Assembly (NCBI RefSeq): GCF_026151205.1
Contig: NC_087082.1
Coordinates: 2,942,001 to 3,006,000 of the forward strand
DNA from: Bolinopsis microptera
Taxonomy: Eukaryota; Ctenophora; Tentaculata; Lobata; Bolinopsidae
Direction: 5' to 3'
Length of the DNA stretch: 64,000 bases
In this document: in pieces, positions 56,201 through 64,000 of the stretch
Position numbering within the stretch: position 1 is the stretch's first letter
Layout: each line of letters begins with the position of its first letter
Notes under the pieces: model-generated
The model's input: only the letters and a program-made list of their open reading frames with translations
The model's database searches: none
Told to the model about the DNA's origin: nothing
Translations under genes and position numbers: made by a program

Positions 56201-59200
56201 TGGAAAAAATATTATTTTATTAATCAATGCCCACATGACATCCATCCGTCAAGATTATTTGAATTCGACTTTTAAAGAGAAAAATGTTGAACATTATATA
56301 GTTAATCAATAATCATTAATACTAACCAGTATGAATGCATCAGAGCAACTGCGATGCTTTTAATCCCCTTTGCTTTCAGTTCCTTTAGATCACGAGTAAG
56401 TTTAACTGTGTCCAGCGGCTTCTCCACAATCATCCTGAAAAGTCACGTACAGTGAAAATAAGTTCAGTGCCTCATGGAATGAACTTTACTAGACATTATG
56501 TCTTGCTCACAAACAAGTCCTATTAGGTGTCTCGGAACATGACCTAATGATACAAGAAGGTTCGTACCGCAGCTCTAGTTTAATGAATTAATAATAAAAA
56601 GTAATAATAACTTAATAATAAGTAATAATAACTAATAAGTAACTGTGTCAAAAAAAGGGGGAAAGAAAGAAAAAAGGGGAAAAAAGTAACTGGGTACGTT
56701 TCATAATTAAAATAAGGATTATTTACCTGTCGGAGTGGTCTGGATAAAGTTGGCACTTGTCCTGAACAGGAACCACTCTCTCCACCACTTCAACCACGTG
56801 ACTGTACAACACCTCCGGACACGAGCAACTCTGAGGTGGGAAATGTTGTTACTAATTAGTAATAATTAGTAATAATTAGTAAAATTTAGTAATAATTAGT
56901 TATAATTAATTCAATAAGAATTGTACTAAGATAACGAATATTTAAGTTTAGAAACTACCATTAGTTACACCTAATAATAAATAAATAAATAAAATAAATT
57001 CTAACGTTTATTACACGTTAATTACACTTTCACAATTCACACAGTCAATAACACTTTGTAAACTGTACATCAACAGGATATCATTGCAATATCTTGTGTG
57101 AATACCTTAGCACTAGAATATTATTATGATATGTTTCTTAACTTGATTCAAGTTATATGCACCTGAGGTATTACGCGGAAATTTAATCAACATTATATAT
57201 TTGTTTGATCATCATGATCATAAGAATTGAATCGTGGCATTTCGTGTCCTATTTTTACCATAATTTCTTTATTTTACATTAACTTAATTTGATGATATGA
57301 TTTCACGTAAGTTTTTAGCAACACAGCCGATTGGCATGTAATTGTACTGATTGGTAAAGTATTGATTTGGATAGCACGAAACTAGGTTACAAACTACTAA
57401 TATTGTTCAGTAGATTAATTAATGTTGATTACTCTTTTATTTGCTAGCTCTGTATTTACCGTTGCGTGACGGTATTCACCGCGTGACGTAGTGGATGGTT
57501 GAAGTGGTTACTCTTCAAAGAAAAATTGTCACCTCTAAACGATTTGTAGTTATTTATAGTTTTACAATTTGCCCATTTGTTAAACCCTTATAATACACGT
57601 AATATTTGCTATACCCTGACAACCGAATACTAGATTATCGGCGTGATTGACCGTGCAAGTTCGTGCAAGAAGTACATATTATATTTTAAAATAGCATTAA
57701 AGGACCAGTTAACTGAAAAAAAAGTTATCCTCATATTTTGACAGATTGTGACAAATAGCAAACTAAGCAACGAGTCGAAATTCCTAAATCTCTAACTGCT
57801 CTCTAACGCGTGTAAATAGCGTTTGTATTATTTTGGCGATGACGTCACGAAGTCCCTTGCGCGCGCAGAAGAGCTCGTGAGACTGTATTTTACAGGTAGA
57901 AAATGGACATAATACAATGTTTTTCCCCGAATAACTCGAAAAGTAAGTAATTTAGGGTACATGTTGCTTCATAAGTTGTATATAAACATGGCTATTCTGC
58001 ACAATTTGCACACATTCAAAAACCTTTAGGGCCTTCATAGCCCAATTTACCAGATACCCATAGTTTTGCATGATTTCTGGAACCGAAAATCAGTTTTTCG
58101 CCAATAACTGAAAAAGTAAGCACTTTAAGGCATATGTTTGTTCGTAAGTCATATATTAATATGCTAATTCCGGTTCTTTTGCACCCTGTCTAAAGACTCT
58201 ATCACGATCCTATCGAAAATGGGCTCAGCACCACGCCCAAAATGGTTTTTGGCGAATTTCTCGAAAAGTAAGGATTTTAGGCCATGTGTTGCTCAATAAC
58301 TCCTATATAAACATGCATATGCGGCTTCGTTTAAGCCTATTTTGAAGTCTCTACGACCTTCAGAAACAAGGGGTCGATTACGTTATTGGGTCAATATGGG
58401 CGTGGCCCTCCTGGGTTTTCTCCACTGTCAAAAAAATGTCCCCAAACGAAAATCGTTTATTCATACCTTCGGGAAGGTCTGTGCAAAGTTTCGTGAGTAT
58501 CTGAACATTTGCAGGTTCATTTCCATAAATGTCCATAAATGACTGGACTACACAACTTTAGAGTTAACTTTAGAGAAACTCATAAGTCATTTATCTCAAA
58601 TTAAGCTGTTAGTGTCCATGATAAACCTGTGGCGACAATGTTTTACGTGAAATGTAAAAATCAGGAGTAATATAAAAAGTGTATTTTTAGATTAAAGTGC
58701 TAGCTCATAGTTTTAGAATTGTATAGATTAACGTTGGTCGTTTAACCATCTAACAATCGATCGTGCCGTAATATGTGGCCAAAGAATAATAGGGTCTTGG
58801 AAATTCTATAGTTGTTCAGTAGGTCGATTGACTGAACACGTTTGCACTTGGTATTTAAACTTACCAGTAGTTTATTTATGTTATGTACCGATGATAATGC
58901 AATTAGGATAACAACTAGGTAAGCCGTAAGTCTAATTCAAAACACATCGCACACCGTACACTCCCATCACTATTACTATTTGGTAGACCGGGTATTTTGG
59001 CGGGAATTCTGTTCCCACGGCACTGTTCTGATAGAAGCTACTTCTACTAATGGTCCCAGAGGAACGGCCGTAAAGTAGCCAGACTTCTTGTCTCCTGTAC
59101 TGGCTGACACATACGATTTAAAGTTAGAAATTTCGCTATGCTATAAATATAATTGCTCTCGGAATTGAACAAACTCCTACTTATCTAGATCCTTTCTAAA

Positions 59201-62200
59201 TTCGTTAGAGTTTCATGGACTGGGGAAAAATAATCGGTACAGTCTCCCTGCTTGTGTAATTAAGCAATGAAAACAATCCAAAATTATCACATATGACATA
59301 AGAACTGTAATATCAGAAACTTTCTAACCGTACATTCACCCGCCACTGTTCAAGAACCTATATCACTGTTTAAAATCATGACGTGAGCACTGTACATCTA
59401 ATCAGCTATTCCTTTAGTTAGGATGATAGCCAAAACTATAAGGATTTTGGAGAACTAGGGTAATAGTCATAATTCTAAAATTTGAGTGAGTTACACGTGT
59501 TTTAATGACAACGATAAACATTTGCAACGTATTACGCTATGCCAGCGCGCACTGAGGGACTTCGTGACGTCACGAGGCCACAGCTTATTATTGCAATAAC
59601 ACGCGTTACACGTACGCTAGAGAGTTGGTTCTTTCGGCGGTACGATTCTTTACCAGTTTGTCACAGCTGATTTAAATCTTAGCCAAATTGGGGACTACAA
59701 ATTTTTCAGTTAACTGGTCCTTTAACTCACATACTTGCATACGTATAGTAAGTTTACTGTTAACCAAGTTTACTGTTAACCCCTTATATTATAAGTGTCA
59801 TGACTTTTCCCTTTGGTGCTTATATATCTTTTAGTTTGTAGTAATGAGGTTATTGTAGCTGCATTTTTGTTTTAAGGTTTGTGTCACGTGTGGTAACTAT
59901 CCGCGGGTAGGGGAGGGTATGAGAATTATACTTCAATGGTTTCTGGAACCTTTAGCTCCAGCAATGATAATAATGATAAAAGGTCGTGTTTTTACATGGA
60001 GCTTTCACCTGGGCTGATATTTTCTATTATCTATCTAATAACTACGATTATCAGGTTCTTATTATGATGAAATTGAGCCTGAAATAAACAAATCAGTACT
60101 GGTGATATTAATCCGCAGTCGCCCCAAGACAACCCAAGGTAGAAATCACTTGTAAGTTTAAGCGTTTAACACGGTTATGCACATTTACAGCTGATTGGTA
60201 CAATAACATCCGTAAAATAACATCCGTCATCCATTATTATAAAAAATGTCCCAATATTAAAGTAGTTTCACCTGCAACTACAGGGAATTTTACCTATACA
60301 GGGCATTTTGATATAAACAGTACGTGTTTGCGTGTAGTACATTGCAATTGTGCAGTTTTTTAGTAGTGTTGTGCTGTGCAGTGTTTTCGGGCCAACATAT
60401 TACAGGCAAGAAATTTAAATATAAACAGATTGTGCTTGCGTATTGAGCTGTAGAATTTCATCGGATTAACAAATTAAAGCTGCAGTTTGTATTTATCTAG
60501 TTTGTATCTGAGTGCACCATTTATATACTTTTATACTCAAGAAGCTATTGCACTGAAGACTGCAAGATTTCGTCGTACTTGCTATCAATAGTTCATTATA
60601 TCGAATACCTTACGAGATATATTCATGTTTGACATAATTTCGGTGACCTAAATGATTTGGGAACGAAAATATGGGAATTGTTTCCGAAAACCGCCACATT
60701 TCGTACTCCAAATTAAATCATGGTCTTTGGGGATTTTTTTCATCTCCTTATTTTACAAAAATGAAACCCAATACATATTTGAGAAAATTAAATACAGAGA
60801 TCTCTGATCAGCTGTTTCAGCTTGTAAAAAATTTCTCCGGAGCTTTTGAAAGTTATCCTCAACTTAATTTCTAATCCTCCAGATGGTATAGGAAACCGAC
60901 AGTGTCTGTAATCTTCCACTACTCCCGAAATTTCACCGCCGTGCCGTGGGCCGTGGCCGATATAGTAGTGACAGAGCTTGTTTACTTTTAATCACAATGT
61001 TACGTGTCCAGCAATTCATGATCGAAAACTACTCACTAGTGTTCATTTGTTTGATTGATCATATTTATAGCTTACTATATTGAGTCCAAAAATATGGTTT
61101 TTTTCGAAAAACCACCGACTTTCGTACCATCTAAATAGTAAATATGTCTCGTAAGGTATTTCACTGGTATTACTATTATATTTTACTGCTTTTTTATCAC
61201 ATCCAATTAGCCACCAATCTTTAGTCTGTAGTTGTTCTATAACCGCACGAATTATTAAGGCCGTGTAATTGTAAACGCCGCACTACAAAGGTCCTTGTTT
61301 CCAATATATTCTACGATCAGTTAAATTGCATCAGTTTGATCTCATTCAATATACATTTTCAGTGTAGTACACACAATACATTTTGCAGAAAGTTGACTTT
61401 ACAATGAACTTGAGAGACATAAAGAAAAGACTCCCTCACGCCCTGCCACTGAGAAACCTGCAATACCTCCTAAAACCATTGTTACTCCTCACATTCTCCT
61501 TACATTCCTATCCTCACTCTACCTGACCTACACTTTCTCCACCACACCCCAGCAAGCGGAAGCATCAATATTATGGTACACAAAACTAGGTGAAAACTTC
61601 CTAGGACAGCAGGGTTTCGTTCAGGAGGCTTTTAATTTCATGATACCTCTTGCTGGAATGTTAGAATTTGGTTGGTATGCTGGGAGCTCCTTAGCTGATG
61701 TCCGCATCAATACATTTTTCGCAGACCTTCAGATACTGATCAGGCGGTATTAAAGGACTTGTTTGTTAATGGAGCTATGATAGCTGAAGAATTCTCAATA
61801 AACAACAAGGTTATTTCAATAGTCTTTGATCAGCCGAGTCAATATGAAGATATATTTCAGAACACGAGGTTAAAATATTCAGGTTATAAAGTGGGTAGAG
61901 CAATGTTTGAAACAACCTGGATACCAAACAATTGGGAATACTACATTAATGAATATCTTGATGAATTATGGGTACCAAGCAAGTTCGCTAAAGAGGTTTT
62001 CAAGTCAGCTGGTATCTTTAAACCCATATACGTCATAAGGGAAGGTTTTGATCCAGAGCAATTCAAGAGGACATTAGATGTTGAGGAAAGGTTAGCAATC
62101 AGAAAAGTTTTATACCCAAACTGTTTGGAAACAGACATCATTTTCCTATCAGTAGGCAAAATGGAACGTAGAAAAGGTGTGGACATTTTAACCAATACGT

Positions 62201-63990
62201 TTAAAAATACATTCAAGGGAGACGAAACCGGCGGGAAAGCTTGTCTGTATATAAGAGCAGAGTTGAATAGTAAACAGAGGGGAGCAATCCAAACATTCAA
62301 CGATAGGGGACTAAGAATTTATGTGTTAGATAGACTTTCTAATGAAGATCTTATCCTGGCATACCAGAGGTATTTTATTTATTTACAGATTTGACAACTA
62401 GACCAAGCTGCTAAAAGCTGCTTGAAGAAGGCCTATAATGCTACTTTTAGTGGTTTTTCTTTTATCAGAATTTTTGGAGAGTAATCATGTAATCATACAT
62501 GAAAGAGAGGTAGACTGACCAATGGTGTTAAGGAAGATTAATGAAGTAATTTTATTTAATGTATCTTATTTTCAGTGCAGACGTATTTGCTCTCCCCACC
62601 CACGGAGAAGGCTGGGGTAGACCCATCATGGAGGCCATGGCTGCAGGTCAATGTTATTCAGTCGTGACATACCTTTATGAGATTTCGAGTTTAAGCTTGC
62701 TTAAAGTAGCAAATTATTCAATAATAATTGCAAATTATTCAATGACCCTTTTTTAATATACAGGTTTGCCAGTGATAGTTCCGATATGGTCAGGAGTATC
62801 CGAGTTTGTAAAAGAATCCTACTCGATTCCACTTCACGTCAACGAGCTGGAGCCTGCTTTTGTTGGTGAATCCTGGGCTATAGGGGGAACACAGTAGGTT
62901 CACTTCATGACGTCATAACATTATGATACATCATATAATTTGAATACTTGCGGTAGTGCAACAACACTTTATCTATCACTGTGTATCATCAATTATTAGG
63001 AATCTTATAATTTTATGTCACAGGTATAAAGACTTGCATCAATGGGCAGCTATAAATGTGACTGAACTTTCTGATCTACTCCGTTGGTGTGTGAATCACC
63101 CATCTAAGCTGAAACGTATCGGAGAGCGAGCTCAAAAAGTAATGTTGACCCACTACACAAGGGAAAACGTTGCTCAAGACGCAAAGAACAGAATCATACA
63201 AATTAAAAAAGATATCAGGAATCGAGGGTGGGATCACTATCTTCTAAGAAATGAGCTAAAATCATCTCTGAGACATTCTGAGATCCTCCAGAATAGAGAA
63301 ATTACAAAGATTGAGCAGGTAGACAAAAATAACGAAAAGTTAACCAGTAAATTACACAGTCTTGTCAATGCATTTGATGATGTGTCAAAGCAACTAGATA
63401 AGGTTTCAAAGATGATGTCTGTGTTTCAATCTATAATGGAAAAACCTTTGCAAGCAGAAGAAAAGAAAGAGATCTCTACTGAAAAAGTACAGATAGCCAA
63501 GTCAAGAACTGTGGTGGACAGTCAATTTCAAAATAAGAATTTATGACATGGAGGATTTGATGAAAACAGATGGAAATAATGTTTTATTAATAGGTACACG
63601 ATTTGGGAGATTCTTTGATTTAAAGATATTTTATGCCAGTTTAATTACATATCTTTTATTTTGTACGATTGAAACCACTTTCAATCAAGGATAACTGTTT
63701 GAAATTGCTAATATGTGAACAGAAATATTAGTTTGTCTACGTTAAATATATTCTTAGTACCAGATCAAAGATAGAGGGTCGAGCTTGATTCCCAATGTGG
63801 AGCAGGTCTTTAAAACCTTTTGTCACACAAAATGCCATAGGTTCCCCTTTTCTTTCTAGTAGAGCATTTGTTGCTACAGTGGTTCCCATTCGGATCCAAT
63901 CAATGTCTTTTGTCTCAATAGGATAGGGTATCTCTTGACCGTGGAACTGAATAATTGAATTTATTGGTGAAATTGCAACAGTAATGTTTT
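47264..63990 (-). CDS. OPLAH: 5-oxoprolinase OPLAH (first exon(s) beyond window)
   Basis: OPLAH hydrolyses 5-oxo-L-proline to glutamate with ATP, in the cytosolic glutathione cycle. Sixteen minus-strand exons agree in phase: 63990-63761, 56830-56727, 56434-56327, 53424-53309, 53151-53072, 52966-52744, 52641-52246, 52001-51695, 51449-50429, 50210-50079, 49632-49486, 49281-49149, 48550-48438, 48256-48099, 47891-47633 and 47449-47264 (stop TGA). They give about 1236 residues; human OPLAH has 1288, so only about 50 N-terminal residues are missing. HyuA-type markers are [36 protein letters not shown] and [11 protein letters not shown]. HyuB-type markers are [41 protein letters not shown] and TPGGGGWG. 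No stop or frameshift is seen. Introns hold a mariner element, a LINE fragment, a TTAA element and the antisense glycosyltransferase gene. Confidence 0.95.
48664..48998 (+). pseudogene. LINE reverse transcriptase C-terminal fragment
   Basis: A plus-strand frame reads [20 protein letters not shown], then [20 protein letters not shown] and ends at TAA 48996-48998. The RLAGH, RGRP and D-x-L-x-x-D-x-G pattern marks the end of LINE ORF2. It lies inside the OPLAH intron 48551-49148, in the opposite orientation, and is 5'-truncated. Confidence 0.85.
49452..49474. repeat. C-run of about 23 bases beside an OPLAH donor
   Basis: It starts 11 bases inside the intron from the exon end at 49486. On the transcript it is a G-run. 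The exact length may be a sequencing artefact. Confidence 0.85.
54202..56150 (-). mobile_element. Mariner-like element with long inverted repeats
   Basis: The element is 1949 bp, flanked by TA on both sides (54200-54201 and 56151-56152). The right end read inwards is CAGGGTGGCCCATAAGTGAC, and the left end is CATGTGGCCCATAAGTGAC with two changes. Inverted repeats run for about 340 bp on each side with few mismatches, much longer than the roughly 30 bp of classical mariners. It carries a transposase frame on the minus strand and sits in the OPLAH intron 53425-56326 in the same orientation as OPLAH. Confidence 0.92.
54746..55609 (-). CDS. Mariner-like transposase, DD41D type, N-terminus missing
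   Basis: The 287-residue frame has the DDE/D core. The first Asp is in [12 protein letters not shown], the second in [10 protein letters not shown] and the third in [13 protein letters not shown]. The number of residues between the second and third Asp is 41, so it is DD41D, not the DD34D of classical mariners. The same frame stays open upstream to about 55714 and there encodes [15 protein letters not shown], the linker just before the core in this group, but a stop then blocks it. The N-terminal helix-turn-helix DNA-binding domain is absent from this frame. The catalytic residues are present, but the copy probably cannot bind its own ends. Confidence 0.85.
   Translation of the reverse strand: MVVGDVMDTPKIGTRKRAPALDISRTTLQRILKQDLSNQAYRITKKHKLLDRDFQSRIDFANTFLSKQNVDPYFEDEIWYSDEAHCHINGYVNFQNAIHWGSTRPDEVVERTAFPEKVTIWCAISSRGILGPYFYEENGSRVTVNGVRYMDLLENKFYPDLSQFSFNNPYLTTDWWFMQDGARPHIVRPVQNFLANKFAHRTIGQHLGTHWPARSPDLTPCDFFLWGWVKDQLYKRYPIANITQLKHHLIDIIHNMDPAFATNACRSVKKRCLKVIAAGGRQFEHLN
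57701..59721. mobile_element. 2-kb TTAA-flanked transposon, non-coding
   Basis: The ends AGGACCAGTTAACTGAAAAA and its reverse complement are exact, with TTAA directly outside (57697-57700 and 59722-59725). The inverted similarity continues imperfectly for about 190 bp and includes GTGACAAA and GACGTCACGAAGTCCCT on both sides. No transposase frame is seen, so this is a non-autonomous element. It lies in the OPLAH intron 56831-63760. Confidence 0.85.
57920..58340. repeat. Three degenerate internal repeats of about 160 bp
   Basis: Near 57930, 58095 and 58255 the same pattern recurs: CGAAAAGTAAG or CTGAAAAAGTAAG, then TTTAGG-like, TGTTGCTC/TTCATAA, and TATATAAACATG. The copies are strongly diverged and lie inside the TTAA element. 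Confidence 0.6.
59722..60604. other. OPLAH intron DNA, nothing recognised
   Basis: AT-rich sequence between two transposon candidates, with no exon seen. Confidence 0.4.
60605..61160. mobile_element. Possible MITE with 20-bp inverted ends
   Basis: ATACCTTACGAGATATATTC at 60605-60624 pairs with AATATGTCTCGTAAGGTATT at 61141-61160. Related ATATGG...GAAAACC(A/G)CC segments recur inside near 60669 and 61093. There is no coding content. The target-site duplication is unclear. Confidence 0.5.
61404..63546 (+). CDS. GT4-like glycosyltransferase, nested in OPLAH intron, 5' frame broken
   Basis: Exons end and start at 62369/62576, 62646/62764 and 62893/63024, all in phase, with stop TGA at 63544-63546. 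The core has a [15 protein letters not shown] block, then [24 protein letters not shown] and [15 protein letters not shown], and [18 protein letters not shown], which is the nucleotide-sugar-binding E-x7-E region of GT4 enzymes. The last exon adds a predicted coiled coil of about 100 residues ([16 protein letters not shown]). The first 350 bp are broken. The frame from ATG 61404 is hydrophobic like a membrane anchor but stops at 61524. A second frame carries [20 protein letters not shown] to a stop at 61751. The core lies in the third. These are two frameshifts, sequencing errors, or missed tiny introns. Sugar donor and acceptor are unknown. The OPLAH 3'-to-5' direction is opposite. Confidence 0.75.
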
Positions 63991-64000
63991 CTGTAAAATA

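Noticed and set aside
58342-58542. 66-residue plus-strand frame
   Set aside because: It lies within the non-coding TTAA transposon and matches no family.

Overview
This is nuclear DNA from an animal. The genes have many short GT-AG introns, the sequence is AT-rich, and it carries fragments of L2/CR1-type LINEs, a mariner-type transposon, MITEs and many minisatellites. The protein set (PGAP1, DPH6, OPLAH, rhodopsin-class GPCRs, a GT4-like glycosyltransferase) and the repeat types would fit an early-branching metazoan such as a cnidarian or placozoan, but I cannot name the species from sequence alone. All exon models were assembled by hand from splice signals, reading phase and remembered family sequence. 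No alignment program was run.

Layout. (1) 1-1838, minus strand: the 5' part of a rhodopsin-class GPCR, from TM1 to the DRY motif, leaving the window at its left edge. (2) 1839-14881: about 13 kb with no recognisable host gene. It holds tandem repeats, a near-perfect hairpin and a LINE remnant. (3) 14882-45364, minus strand: PGAP1, the GPI inositol-deacylase, traced through 18 exons whose phases all agree. Its 11-kb penultimate intron holds two tandem, closely similar seven-helix receptor genes on the plus strand (17292-18689 and 21863-23355) plus LINE fragments. Four PGAP1 exon-intron boundaries lie inside minisatellite arrays. (4) 45738-46565, minus strand: DPH6 (diphthine-ammonia ligase), a single exon. 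(5) 47264 to beyond 63990, minus strand: OPLAH (5-oxoprolinase), 16 exons covering all but roughly the first 50 residues. One OPLAH intron holds a complete mariner-like element with DD41D spacing. The 6.9-kb intron after the first visible exon holds a glycosyltransferase gene on the plus strand (61404-63546) and a 2-kb TTAA-flanked transposon.

The three housekeeping genes PGAP1, DPH6 and OPLAH lie head-to-tail on one strand, while the receptors and the glycosyltransferase are nested inside introns on the opposite strand. PGAP1 trims GPI anchors in the ER, DPH6 completes diphthamide on eEF2, and OPLAH works in the glutathione cycle. I see no pathway linking them.

The most unusual observation is that four separate minisatellites in PGAP1 (62, 45, 35 and 30 bp units) each have a unit that straddles a splice junction of this gene: two acceptors and two donors. 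Each array is therefore a row of 8 to about 20 near-identical copies of one real splice site.
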